Positions 33,001 to 42,135 of a DNA stretch of 55,398 bases are shown piece by piece (position 1 is the first letter of the stretch; every line of letters begins with the position of its first letter). The position numbers were made by a program, and so were the translations under genes. Where the stretch lies: assembly GCA_903918045.1 (NCBI GenBank), contig CAIXCY010000069.1, positions 1 to 55,398 on the forward strand, written 5' to 3'. The notes below the pieces were generated by a model. The model did no database searches. It was not told the DNA's origin and saw only the letters and a list, made by a program, of their open reading frames with translations. The stretch is from an uncultured Bacteroidia bacterium. Lineage in GTDB: Bacteria; Bacteroidota; Bacteroidia; Bacteroidales; Prolixibacteraceae.

Positions 33001-34505
33001 AATTTTGTTCCATTGTCCTGCAAGCCGGTAATTGTTTCATTTGTAGTCTTCTGAGAAACCCCCAGTTTGTACATCTCACTTATTACAATTCCGTTTGTCT
33101 TATTCGTCCATAAAGTACCGTCGTTAGTGGAGAGGTAAACTCCGCCGTCATTGCATTCGAATAAATTTCCGTCACTCCGGTATCTTAACATATGCTTGTC
33201 TGCATGGACAGCCTGAACGGTACTGCCTGCCCAATGATTAACAATTGCCCATGTGGTTCCTCCGTCGGTAGAACGCCATGTGTTAACCCCGCCAATCAGC
33301 AATGTATTGCCATTTGAAGGGGATGATGCAATGGATAAATCATACCAGCCTTGTCCCCCTCCAATCGAATCGTTCCCTGTTGGCGACCATCCCAACATGT
33401 TAATAGTACCGCCAAAAACCTTAGTAAAGGAGGTTCCACTGTTTGTTGATTTATAAATGCCATATAAACCATTAAGTGAATTTGCGGCAATCGCATACAC
33501 ATTTGTGGGTTGATTCGCAGAAACAGCCATATCAATGCGATAAGCTTTTGAATTTAAGAGACTCTGAGTCCAGGAGGTCCCTCCATTTGATGAAACATAA
33601 ATGGTTCCACCTGTTGTTGAGCCATATAAGGTATTGAAATCTCCCGGTTTAAATTCCATGTCAATAAAGTTGACTGTCGTTAAGCGAGTTCCCCATGTCG
33701 CACCACCATCAATGGTCTTGTAAACCCCATTTGAAGTTGCGGCAAGGATTGTAAGATTGTTTGAGGGATCGATCAGAAGCTTTGAAACCATCGATCCTGC
33801 CGCCAGCGTGTAACTTAATCCTGTGGTAATCCAGGTGACACCTCCATCGGTCGATTTAAGAACACCAATACTTCGGTTATCCCAGCCATCCTTATCGCCG
33901 GTTGCAATATAGATTGTATTTGACGTGACATAATCTGTTGGAATGATAATGTCACTTACTGCCAGGACACCATTATTGTCGGTAAGACACGTCCAGGTAG
34001 ATCCGTTATCTGTTGTTTTCCATAAGCCACCTGCAGCAGCCCCAACCCACCACGTATTATTATCCGATGGATGGAACGCGATGCAGTTAAGCCTGCCAAT
34101 CCCGGCATATCCACCCGTAGTGGTGGTTGGACCAAGGGAAACCCAACTTGAAGTGTTTGTTAAACTTCCGGCTTTTAAGGTTGGATGTCCTTTTTGAAAA
34201 TCCCGATAAACATCCCTTGCAGTTTGCTTCGGAAATTCGGTAGTGATGGGATCAATTTGATTTTCCATGTAATACTCCCAGCGCTTAAACTGCTTCCATC
34301 CAGTTGCTTTAGTTTTTACACCAGATTTTAGATAATAGCCATTTTCTACATTATAGGGTTTCCAGTATTGATTGAATGCATCCTTATAATCGGAAAGGGT
34401 TAATTGTCCCTTTAATTTGCCCATGGGTAGGTTTTGTATCCACGGCTGGGAAATCAAGTCTGATGCTAAGAAGAGGAGGATCAGAACCAAAAAAATTTGT
34501 TTCAT
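30021..34505 (-). CDS. Giant surface protein: sortilin/BNR propeller, GEVED and dockerin-like C-terminus
   Basis: A 1494-residue exported protein (signal peptide 1-19, ending LISQ). Residues about 130-790 are BNR/VPS10-type propeller blades with repeated Ser-x-Asp-x-Gly-x-Thr-Trp boxes (KTTDNGSTWTCLT, KSTDGGVTWITTG, WRSTDGGTTWAIV). A BNR-associated beta domain follows (about 800-920), then a GEVED domain (WVDWNKNGDFSDSGENVYVS, SLYGEVEDYTLNI), an Ig-like repeat and an adhesin-like segment. Near the end are two EF-hand-like dockerin loops, GNADGDASISVNDFTQW and DIDGDGQVSVNDFTQW. It lacks a type IX sorting domain, unlike its neighbour at 34945. Probably a cell-surface or secreted binding protein. 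The BNR boxes do not establish sialidase activity. Confidence 0.85.
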   Translation of the reverse strand: MKQIFLVLILLFLASDLISQPWIQNLPMGKLKGQLTLSDYKDAFNQYWKPYNVENGYYLKSGVKTKATGWKQFKRWEYYMENQIDPITTEFPKQTARDVYRDFQKGHPTLKAGSLTNTSSWVSLGPTTTTGGYAGIGRLNCIAFHPSDNNTWWVGAAAGGLWKTTDNGSTWTCLTDNNGVLAVSDIIIPTDYVTSNTIYIATGDKDGWDNRSIGVLKSTDGGVTWITTGLSYTLAAGSMVSKLLIDPSNNLTILAATSNGVYKTIDGGATWGTRLTTVNFIDMEFKPGDFNTLYGSTTGGTIYVSSNGGTSWTQSLLNSKAYRIDMAVSANQPTNVYAIAANSLNGLYGIYKSTNSGTSFTKVFGGTINMLGWSPTGNDSIGGGQGWYDLSIASSPSNGNTLLIGGVNTWRSTDGGTTWAIVNHWAGSTVQAVHADKHMLRYRSDGNLFECNDGGVYLSTNDGTLWTNKTNGIVISEMYKLGVSQKTTNETITGLQDNGTKLLSGGSWNDVKGGDGMECLIDYTDANIQYGTYTNGQLDRTTDHWNSSTDISANIPGGLGSTGAWVSPYIIDPLNPQILYLGYSDIWKTTNRGDSWTKISTMNTSSKIRSMAIAPSNTQVLYVASPSVIWKTPDGGSTWTTITGTLPVGSGNITYITVKNDDQNTLWVTLSGYNATKVYQSIDGGTTWTNLSAGLPSLPVYTIVQNKQVNTEVQLYAGTEVGVYFKKGTDNWIAYNTSLPNVSVGELEFYYAPLPQNSKLRVATYGRGLWESPVYYSPTSMNFVSSTTTQNKTANVFPNQANQEIIGVQVVTDGTLSPLSATSFTFNTTGSTNPIVDISNARLFYSGFDNTFATATQFGSAVIAPNGVFTFTGTQTLNAGTNYFWLAYDVAPTAVLNDVLDASCSSITVGTAKTPSISSPAGNRTITSVSYCAAGSTSPGTTYITHVVVGSIDQTSTAGTNGYSDYTSAQTTMGTGISYPAKVTYNPNYRADQIFIWVDWNKNGDFSDSGENVYVSSVPTGTNPITATITPPIGTTSGTTRMRIRVTYTGSGYGSNSTSCGNSLYGEVEDYTLNIICTPPAAPTGAAAQTFCLSAAPTVASLSATGTAITWYDALTGGLILLPSTPLVNGNHYYASQTVSSCESIARFDVTATVSAPNVPIPGIITQPTCSTATGSVALSGLPASGTWTLTESLTNTTLTGTGTNGTFSNLPPGTYTFTVTDAQGCISPASAIAIINAQPPLNKQLNVSVFLEGEFNAATSSMNLTLNDKSLIPITQPYNVAPWNYSGNESVVSVPVQAVDWVLVELRQAATPDAALPGTLLQGWPRAYFLKSDGTITDLDGISKPTIGNPVINGNLYVIIHHRNHISIMSSVGMSANCNDYTYNFSDAITKSYGNSAGYKQLILGIFGMVSGNADGDASISVNDFTQWATDFGKTLIYLSSDIDGDGQVSVNDFTQWAINFGIGNVIPLKTLGINSKGNLPLLHYSSQVPGRK

Positions 34506-34944
34506 TTATATTTATTTTTTTTGCAGCCCTTTGGAATCGAAGATCAGCGATGCTAAAAGTCATCAATATTGACTTTGTTATCACCAATATTTTAGGGAGA
34601 TTTTTACTGAAATTATATTCTCTGATTCATTTGCTGACTTATCCTTAATCACTATATATTGGGTTGATAACCGAAAGATTACCTACCTATAAATTTTAAA
34701 GAATTTTATTTCTTTAAAGGGCTGCTATTCAGAAATATATCACAAGGTCCGTGATTGGGCGGTCAATTTGATCCCGAATAGATGGAATCCAATAATACGG
34801 TACCAAACATATAAAAAAATCGACACAATTATAACATCGGCTAATTAAAAATTGGACTATAAGTTGTGCAAGTTTCTAAATTAGATTGTCTAAAATAAAA
34901 GAAGCCGCTCCAAATTTTATTAAAACGACCTCTTTTATCTGCAG
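34506..34944. other. Intergenic region between the two giant genes
   Basis: These 439 bases contain no credible gene. A terminator for the upstream giant gene lies at 34897-34936, and an AT-rich hairpin TTTAAAGAA/TTTCTTTAAA lies near 34694-34718. A possible -7 box for the downstream giant gene (TATGTTTG on the minus strand, 34804-34811) would imply a 300-nt leader. Confidence 0.5.
34897..34936 (-). terminator. Terminator after the T9SS giant gene
   Basis: On the minus strand AAAAGAGGTCG pairs with CGGCTTCTTTT (11 bp including two G-U), followed by a T-rich run. It begins 8 nt after the stop codon at 34945. Confidence 0.75.
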
Positions 34945-37900
34945 CTATTGTACTACAATGAGTTTAACTGTTATCATCTCACCTTTCCAGGTCAAAACGC
35001 ATGGATAAATGCCCGATGGAAGGGATTGATCGAATAAAACACTCTGACTAATTCCTGCCTTTAGGTCGCCATCAAAAATTCGCTCAAGATGCTTTCCATT
35101 CAAAGTGAACAGATCGAGCTTCGCGTTAGCATCTTCCCTGATCCGGAATTCAAATTTTACCTGACCTGATGTTGGATTGGGGTAGACCTTTAGTTCATTT
35201 TTAACAGGAACAGGCTCCAGCACGACTGCTGTTTCAGTATTACCCTGGATTGATGCGGAAGGAATCGTAGCCGATTTCAAACCTGTTATAGCAAGGGTCC
35301 GGGCTATACTGGTACCACAACTGTTCGTCGCAGTAACACTAAGAGTCCCTAAGGTTGCAGTTGCAGCATAGACAATCTTTACTGAGTTGGTAGTGCCGGT
35401 AATTGTTGCCCCTGTTCCGGAGAATTTCCAGGTATAAGTTACTCCGGTCACCAGTGGCACAGTGTAAGTATAGCTTGTTGAGCCTGGCGTAACAGCCGAA
35501 GTTGATGTGGTGAAATTGCCTGGTTGGGCAGCAACAGGATTAACTGTAACGGTTGTTGTTATACTCCGGGTACATCCGCTGGCATTTTTAACAGTATAGC
35601 TGATTGTTACTGTCCCTGCAGCTACTCCGGTTAAAATCCCACTTGTACCAATAGTTGCAATTGAGGTTGTTCCACTGCTCCAGACTCCTCCTGTTGTTGC
35701 ATCGGTCAGAGTTGTTGTTTTCCCTACGCAAACTGACTTGGTTCCACCAATAGCAGCAGGTGCAGCAGGTAGTGCATTTACTGTCGCTGTAACATTGAAT
35801 CTGGATGAACTTTCACAGGTATTTACCGTTTGGGATGCATAATAATGAGTGCCACTAACCAAAGCTGTCGTTGTGGCTAAAGCTGTACCCCCTGATGCGG
35901 CACTATACCACTTAATTGAAGTTCCCGTTGCGGTCAAACTGGCAATGGTTGCACCGGAGCAGAATGATTGAGCGGATGTACCTGTGGGCGCTGCCGGAGC
36001 TAAAGGCTGGGTATTGATTACCACATTTGCCGATGATGCCGAAACACATCCTGAGCTATTCTTCACCGTGAAGGTATAAGTTCCGGGTGTAAGTCCAGTG
36101 ATCGTTTTACTTGTTCCGGTTCCGGTTGTCGTTATGGCGCCCGAAGATCTGGTTAAGGTCCAGGAGCCGCTTGCCGGGAGCGAATTCAGAACGACATTTC
36201 CTGTGGCCAAAGCGCACGTAGGTTGCGTAATAGTACCAACTACCGGAGTTGCCGGAGTTGCACTAACCGTGGCTGTGACATTGAACCGTGTTGTACTTTC
36301 ACAACTGTTCAGGGTTTGGGACGCATAGTAATGGGTCCCATTGACCAAAGCGGTGGTCGTTGCCAATGCGTTGCCTCCTGTTGCTGCAGCATACCATTTG
36401 ACAGAAGTGCCCGTTGCGGCTAACCCGGCCACGGTGGGAGAGGATATTGTGCAGAAGGTTTGAGGAGTTATACCTGATGGGGCCGCGGGTGGAGTACAAG
36501 CAGCAGTGACCGTAACAGAATAGTCTTCAACCTCGCCCCAACTGGAATTGCCACAAGGTGTTGCATTGGTACCCGATGTGCCGGCATCCTGTAGCCTGAT
36601 TCTCATTCGGGTTGTACCTGTCGATGCACCGGCAGGTGGTGAGAAGGTTGCTGTTGTATGAGGAGTTGAAAAAGTCCCGCTGGAGACATAGACATTTTCT
36701 CCGGGATCGGTAAAATCACCATTTTTATTCCAATCAATCCAAATTAAGATCTGATCAGTCGAATAGGCGCTTGTAACGTTGATCGTGGCTGAATAATTCT
36801 GACCAATCTGCATTGTCGTGTTTTGGGCCGTATAATCTTCATAACTATTTGTCCCTCTTCTGGAAGCCTGATTAATTGATCCGGATGTAACATTCGAGAT
36901 ATATTCATAAGTTGTTGCAGTTGATCCTGCTGCGCAATAATTCACAGCCCCGATCATCCTGCTTCCGGGAGGATTCGTAACGGAAGGGATGTTGTCTGTT
37001 CCAACTGTCAAAGATGTGCATTGTGCATCCAGAACATCTCCAAAGAGGGCTGATAACGGCACATCATAAGTGAGCCAGAAATAATTTATTCCGGTACTCA
37101 ATGTTTGATTTCCGGCAACCGTAAACACGCCATTTGGAGCGATTGAAACGGATCCAAAAGGTGTGGTTGTGGCAAGGACATTGCTTGTCCCGGTATAAAA
37201 AACCTTGGCATTTGTAATATCTGTTGCCGGATTTGTAGAACCTGAGGTATTAAAGGTAAATGAAGTAGCGCTTAATGGCATCAGATTTCCGTTTGTTACG
37301 ATCTGAATGCCAATGATTCCCTGGTTTATTTGATTCTGTGCGATATTTGAAGTGTTATCCTGGGTCGTAGTGCTTGAAACCAGGGTCATTGGTGAAGAGG
37401 AATAGTAAACAGGTGATTCCCAGAGTCCCCTGCCGAATGTGGCCGCTCTCAGTTTACTATCGATTGGATTGGTGGCATAGTAAATCTCAATTTCGCCTAC
37501 TGATACGTTGGGTAAGCCGGTATTGTACGGAATCCAGTTATCTGAACCTTTTTTGAAATAAATTCCAACTTCTGTGCCCACATATAATTGGATCTCTGTA
37601 GCAGATTGTTTGTTTTGGACAATGGTATAAGCTGGTATTGAAGGGAGCCCGGCCGAAATGTCGGTCCAGGTTGTCCCTCCGTTAACTGATTGAAATACTT
37701 TCGAGCTGCTGTAACCACTTAAGGTAACCCAAAGCGTATTTTCATCATCATTCTTAACCGCCAGATAGGTGATATTTCCCAGGCCAGTAGGTAGACTTCC
37801 GGTAATATTTGTCCACGAAGTACCATTGTCTGTAGTTTTCCAGAGAACAGAGGGGTCTGCAACATACAAGACCTGAGTGTTTGAAGCCGAAATTGCCATT

Positions 37901-39723
37901 GACTGGATTTTATTGGCGGTATTCATTGATGAAATTTTTGTCCAGGTATTACCTCTGTCTGTAGTTTTCCAGATATCTGAGTAGCCGACATATAATATCT
38001 GAGGATTGGAAGGGTCTATAAGGTAAGGGGATACCCATGCTCCGGTAGCTCCAAAACCACCTGGAATGTTTGCGGAAATATCGGTTGCTGAATTCCAGTG
38101 ATCTGTGGTTCTGTCAATTTGCCCGTCTACGTAGGTTCCGTATTGGATATTTGCATTTGTATAATCAATCAGACACTCCATGCCGTCTCCCCCTTTTACG
38201 TCATTCCATGCTCCTCCTGACAATAATTTTGTTCCGTTATCCTGTAATCCGGTGACCGTCTCATTGGTTGTTGTTTGGGACACCCCAAGCTTATACATCT
38301 GACTGATTACGATCCCATTTGTTTTATCACTCCATAGTGTTCCATTATTAGCTGAAAGATAGACACCTCCATCGTTGCATTCGAATAAACTTCCGTCAGC
38401 ACGGTACTGTAGCATATGTTTATCGGCGTGTACAGCCTGCACGGTGCTCCCGGACCAATGATTTACAATCGACCAGTTAACCCCTCCATCAGTAGAACGC
38501 CAGGTATTAACCCCTCCGACAAGCAATGTATTTGCATTTGTAGGGGAGGCAGAGATGCTCAGATCGTACCATCCCTGTCCACCGGAATCATTTCCGGCTG
38601 CGGCCCAACCCAACAGATTTTTTGCACTTCCTGCAACCTGCGTAAAAGAGGCTCCACTGTTTGTAGATTTATAAATGCCATAGAGTCCGCTTCCCGAATT
38701 GGCTGCAATGGCATAAACCCAGGTAGGTTGGTTGACCGAAACTGCAAGGCTTATCCGGAAAGCGTTGGCATCGGTAAAACTCTGTGTCCAGGAGGCACCA
38801 CCGTTCCCAGAAACATATATACCACCAGATGTCGTTGATCCGAAGAGTGTGTTAAAATCACCCGGTTTATATTCCATGTCAATAAAATCGACAGCTGTAA
38901 GCTGGGAATTCCAGGTATTACCTCCATCGACGGTTTTGAAGACACCTTTGGATGTAGCTGCAATTAACGTTTGGTTATTTCCCGGATCAACCAACAGTCT
39001 TTTAACCATTAAACCATCTGAAATTAAGTAACTAATTCCGCTTGTATTCCAGCTTGCACCACCATCCGTTGACTTTAATACTCCAATGCTGTTGTTGTCC
39101 CAGTGATCCCTGTCTCCTGTTGCAATATAGATCGTATTTGAGGTTGCAAAATCGGTTGGGATAATAATATCGCTAACCGCAAGAACCCCGTTATTATCTG
39201 TCAAACAGGTCCAGCTGGTGCCGTTATTTGTCGTAACCCACAATCCGCCTGCTGCCGCCCCAACCCACCAGGTGTTGTTATCTGTTGGATGAAAAGCGAT
39301 ACAATTAATCCTTCCGACACCGGCATAACCTCCTGTTGAACCAACCGGCCCGAGCGATAACCAGTTGGAAGGATTTGTCAGGGAGGCCGCTTTCTTTGGA
39401 GGGTTAGCCTTCAGATAATCCTGGTAAACCTGAATTGCCGATTGCTTTGGAAATTCACCGGTAGTCGGATTTATCTGGTTCTCCATATAATGCTCCCACC
39501 GTTTAAACTGTTTCCACCCTTGAGCCTTGGTTTTTACTCCGTTAACCATATAGGATCCTTTATCCACATTGAATGGCGCCCAGTATTGATTAAATGCATT
39601 TTTAAAGTGGGATAAATTCAGCTGCCCCTTTGCTACTCCCTGAGGCAAATTTTTTATCCAGGGTTGGGAAATTAAATTTAATGAAACAATCATTAAGAGC
39701 AGAATAAAATATAAACGTTTCAT
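34945..39723 (-). CDS. Giant T9SS-exported surface protein: sortilin/BNR propeller, GEVED, Ig-like repeats
   Basis: A 1592-residue paralogue of the protein at 30021. The first 1060 residues align throughout: signal peptide ending LISQ, propeller with WWVGAAAGGLWVTTNNGTSW and KTTDRGNTWTKISS, BNR-associated domain, then GEVED with GEVEDYSVTV. The remainder differs. Three Ig-like repeats contain versions of TGTSIKWYSAASGG...HYYASQTVNTCES, followed by bacterial Ig2-like and PKD-like segments rich in Thr and Ser. The last 80 residues form a type A T9SS sorting domain (VYPNPTSGQVKFEFRI ... LFTLNGKHL ... LPSGIYPCVLTW ... VKLIVVQ). It is therefore predicted to cross the outer membrane by type IX secretion and be anchored or released there. 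Ligand unknown. Confidence 0.9.
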   Translation of the reverse strand: MKRLYFILLLMIVSLNLISQPWIKNLPQGVAKGQLNLSHFKNAFNQYWAPFNVDKGSYMVNGVKTKAQGWKQFKRWEHYMENQINPTTGEFPKQSAIQVYQDYLKANPPKKAASLTNPSNWLSLGPVGSTGGYAGVGRINCIAFHPTDNNTWWVGAAAGGLWVTTNNGTSWTCLTDNNGVLAVSDIIIPTDFATSNTIYIATGDRDHWDNNSIGVLKSTDGGASWNTSGISYLISDGLMVKRLLVDPGNNQTLIAATSKGVFKTVDGGNTWNSQLTAVDFIDMEYKPGDFNTLFGSTTSGGIYVSGNGGASWTQSFTDANAFRISLAVSVNQPTWVYAIAANSGSGLYGIYKSTNSGASFTQVAGSAKNLLGWAAAGNDSGGQGWYDLSISASPTNANTLLVGGVNTWRSTDGGVNWSIVNHWSGSTVQAVHADKHMLQYRADGSLFECNDGGVYLSANNGTLWSDKTNGIVISQMYKLGVSQTTTNETVTGLQDNGTKLLSGGAWNDVKGGDGMECLIDYTNANIQYGTYVDGQIDRTTDHWNSATDISANIPGGFGATGAWVSPYLIDPSNPQILYVGYSDIWKTTDRGNTWTKISSMNTANKIQSMAISASNTQVLYVADPSVLWKTTDNGTSWTNITGSLPTGLGNITYLAVKNDDENTLWVTLSGYSSSKVFQSVNGGTTWTDISAGLPSIPAYTIVQNKQSATEIQLYVGTEVGIYFKKGSDNWIPYNTGLPNVSVGEIEIYYATNPIDSKLRAATFGRGLWESPVYYSSSPMTLVSSTTTQDNTSNIAQNQINQGIIGIQIVTNGNLMPLSATSFTFNTSGSTNPATDITNAKVFYTGTSNVLATTTPFGSVSIAPNGVFTVAGNQTLSTGINYFWLTYDVPLSALFGDVLDAQCTSLTVGTDNIPSVTNPPGSRMIGAVNYCAAGSTATTYEYISNVTSGSINQASRRGTNSYEDYTAQNTTMQIGQNYSATINVTSAYSTDQILIWIDWNKNGDFTDPGENVYVSSGTFSTPHTTATFSPPAGASTGTTRMRIRLQDAGTSGTNATPCGNSSWGEVEDYSVTVTAACTPPAAPSGITPQTFCTISSPTVAGLAATGTSVKWYAAATGGNALATTTALVNGTHYYASQTLNSCESTTRFNVTATVSATPATPVVGTITQPTCALATGNVVLNSLPASGSWTLTRSSGAITTTGTGTSKTITGLTPGTYTFTVKNSSGCVSASSANVVINTQPLAPAAPTGTSAQSFCSGATIASLTATGTSIKWYSAASGGTALATTTALVSGTHYYASQTVNTCESSSRFNVTATVNALPAAPAAIGGTKSVCVGKTTTLTDATTGGVWSSGTTSIATIGTSGILTGVAAGTVTISYTVKNASGCTRSITTTVTVNPVAAQPGNFTTSTSAVTPGSTSYTYTVPLVTGVTYTWKFSGTGATITGTTNSVKIVYAATATLGTLSVTATNSCGTSIARTLAITGLKSATIPSASIQGNTETAVVLEPVPVKNELKVYPNPTSGQVKFEFRIREDANAKLDLFTLNGKHLERIFDGDLKAGISQSVLFDQSLPSGIYPCVLTWKGEMITVKLIVVQ

Positions 39724-40003
39724 AAATTTAGATTTTAAGATGAAAAAGCATTCGGATTACTATAGTACAAGCATTAAAATGGAATTACCTTCGTATGCCG
39801 GATCTAATTGGTTCCGGGTAAAGGGAGGAATGGTTTATGGTTGTGTGATTTAACATTAAATAACTATTCAAACATATCATTTATTTTCATAATCCCAATG
39901 CGTTTTATTGAATTATCCTCACCCTTTTACTCAACTTATTTTACGCTTGTAAGGTTGCCGATATTCAGTATTTCTCAAATACTCTAAAGGGGTGTATACC
40001 CTT

Positions 40004-40573
40004 CTATTGCGGTAAAGCCACTTTGATGTGTACACATGGAATAGCTTCCCAGCTGCAGTTTTTATGAATATTCCAGGTCAGATTCCTGATAGTATCAGTT
40101 TTAACCTCAAAACTGAAATCTGATTGTTCATACCATGTTTTCAGGCAGTTTTTGTCTGTCTCCGGATAATCGTTCAGCAGTTTAGTATAAAACCAAGGGT
40201 CTTTTTTGTATTCGTCAACCACGAAATATTTCCCCTCAGGAATCCGGATGGAGATTTTCCCTAATGAATCGGTACAGATTTCTAAATATACCATTGTGTT
40301 GAATGTGTTAATCTGTCCTTTTTTAAGGTATAATCTTTTCCCCTGCAGCGGCTTTGGGGTTTCAAGTTTTTTTAGCAACTCAGGGGGAGGTTTCGCTCCG
40401 CCACAATAGGAGGTTGTTCCTGTAACCATTATTTCAACAGGTATTTTTTGTCCTTTGAGTAGATTTGAAGGTTGATTTAGGCTTTCCACTCTTCTCTCAT
40501 TTTTATTTGCGTGGTTCATTCCGGGAGTTCCCGAAAAGGATGAGAGAAGGATAAACAGGATTATACAGCGCAT
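40004..40573 (-). CDS. Exported protein of unknown function
   Basis: A 189-residue protein with a weak N-terminal signal (MRCIILFILLSSFSGTPG). I do not recognise a named family. It has four cysteines (in TSYCGGAKPPPELL, LEICTDS, DKNCLKTWY and HKNCSWEAIPC, plus the N-terminal one), suggesting disulfides in the periplasm or outside. GKISIRIPEGKYFVVDEYKK resembles a small beta-sandwich of the carboxypeptidase-regulatory kind. It is downstream of the histidine kinase cluster in the same direction (137-nt gap) and upstream of the giant surface genes; a functional link to either is unproven. Confidence 0.65.
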   Translation of the reverse strand: MRCIILFILLSSFSGTPGMNHANKNERRVESLNQPSNLLKGQKIPVEIMVTGTTSYCGGAKPPPELLKKLETPKPLQGKRLYLKKGQINTFNTMVYLEICTDSLGKISIRIPEGKYFVVDEYKKDPWFYTKLLNDYPETDKNCLKTWYEQSDFSFEVKTDTIRNLTWNIHKNCSWEAIPCVHIKVALPQ

Positions 40574-40710
40574 AATTCCGGGGTTATAAAAAAATAACAG
40601 ATCCTATTAATTGAACTTGCAAATGTTTCAGTCCTGGGCAATAATTTCGTTGGGCATCTCAGGATCAGCATCTTGGTCTGTTTTCAAGATTTTCAACTTG
40701 AGCTTATTGT

Positions 40711-42108
40711 TTAAATTTTTACTGGCAAAACAATTGTGAATTCTGAACCTTCCCCTTCCCGCGTATCAACCTTCAGCTCACCGCCATGACCATTGGTAAT
40801 GATCTCATAACTCATGCTTAATCCAAGTCCTGTCCCCTGCCCGCTAGGTTTTGTTGTAAAGAAAGGCTGAAAGATTTTATCCAACGCTTTTTGAGGAATT
40901 CCGTTGCCATTGTCTTTTATACTTACCCGGACCTCTACCCCTCCGTCAACAGGGGAGATGACCCTTCTGGTTGTAACAGTTATTGTTGGCTCATAATTGG
41001 ATTGCGAGTCGTCATTTTCCCTTGTTTTGCTTTGTTGTTTCTTCTCATTTACGGCATAAAAGGCATTTGTAATTAAATTGAGGATTACTCTCCCTACATC
41101 CTGCGGGATGATATTGATAAATCCAATGGATTGGTCGAAATCGGTTTTCAGTGTCGCATTAAACGATTTGTCCTTGGCCCTCAATCCGTGGTAAGCCAGG
41201 CGAAGGTATTCATCTGCCAAAGCATTGATATTTGCCGGTTCTTTAACACCACTGCTGCTCCGACTGTGCTGTAACATCCCTTTTACAATGGAATCGGCTC
41301 TCTTTCCATGTAGCGTGATCTTTTTTTGGTTTTCAGATATATCATTTGCAAGCAAAATGGCATCTTCGCTCTTCCCTTCCAGTAATTCGTTTTTCAACTC
41401 TTCAATCAGATCAATATTCACTTCCGAAAAATTATTGACGAAATTCAGCGGGTTTTGTATTTCGTGGGCAATTCCCGCCGTAAGTTCACCCAGAGAAGCC
41501 ATTTTCTCCGATTGAATTAGTTGGGACTGAGTCGCACGTAATTCATCCAGAGCATGTTCCAATTCCTCTTTTTGTTTCGTTAATTCAGTCGTTCGCTCGG
41601 CGACCAATCCTTCCAGTTCAACCTTTCTGATCGCGATGGCTCGGTTCAGTTCGTCCTCCTGCGCTCTTTTAATCCGCTCTTTCTCTGCTGCCTTTAATTG
41701 TCGGTTTTGACTGAAAAAAATGGCAACCATCCAGATAATCGTAAGTGCAGAGGCATTTTTAAAATAGTCTTCCTTGTTGGTGAAAAAATCGACCGCTATC
41801 GCCTGGGTCAGATCGCTCAGAATTGAAACGAATATATAGGGAACAAAAGCAATCAAAAACCCGCGCAATTGCTGAAATTCCTTATGCTGAAATACGAAAA
41901 TAAGCAGTGCAACGAGGTAAGCATGCCAGACCCATTTAGTGATCTCACCTGCTGAAAAAATTGCTTCTGCGCCAAAAAGGGAAACCGCAAAAATACCGGC
42001 AAAATAAAGTGGCTTCTCCCAATGGTGAAGCTTATTTACCTTGGCATATTTCCGGATTCGATTTACAAGAATTAAACTTACAACCAAAGGTGCTACGGAG
42101 AGTGACAT
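40711..42108 (-). CDS. Membrane sensor histidine kinase
   Basis: A 465-residue kinase. Five or so membrane segments occupy residues 1-135 (for example PLYFAGIFAVSLFGAEAIFS and ALTIIWMVAIFFSQ), with no extracellular domain, so it senses within the membrane. A coiled coil (about 140-200) leads to the DHp motif SEKMASLGELTAGIAHEIQN with phospho-acceptor H215. The catalytic domain has the N box (ILNLITNAFYAV), G1 (VSIKDNGNGIP), F box (IFQPFFTTKPSGQGTGLGLS) and G2. The transmitter matches those of the three other kinases here, but the hinge after the first DHp helix reads NELLEGKSEDAILLAND without the heptamer-coded insert. No response regulator is encoded nearby. Confidence 0.9.
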   Translation of the reverse strand: MSLSVAPLVVSLILVNRIRKYAKVNKLHHWEKPLYFAGIFAVSLFGAEAIFSAGEITKWVWHAYLVALLIFVFQHKEFQQLRGFLIAFVPYIFVSILSDLTQAIAVDFFTNKEDYFKNASALTIIWMVAIFFSQNRQLKAAEKERIKRAQEDELNRAIAIRKVELEGLVAERTTELTKQKEELEHALDELRATQSQLIQSEKMASLGELTAGIAHEIQNPLNFVNNFSEVNIDLIEELKNELLEGKSEDAILLANDISENQKKITLHGKRADSIVKGMLQHSRSSSGVKEPANINALADEYLRLAYHGLRAKDKSFNATLKTDFDQSIGFINIIPQDVGRVILNLITNAFYAVNEKKQQSKTRENDDSQSNYEPTITVTTRRVISPVDGGVEVRVSIKDNGNGIPQKALDKIFQPFFTTKPSGQGTGLGLSMSYEIITNGHGGELKVDTREGEGSEFTIVLPVKI

Positions 42109-42135
42109 GAAAAATAGTTTTAATTATTTTTGACC

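Noticed and set aside
30021-34505. Cellulosome component because of the dockerin-like tail
   Set aside because: No cohesin or scaffoldin is seen, and similar EF-hand tails occur on many unrelated secreted Bacteroidota proteins.
30021-39723. Sialidase activity for the giant propeller proteins
   Set aside because: The Asp-box repeats are structural, and I cannot find the Arg triad and nucleophilic Tyr needed for catalysis.
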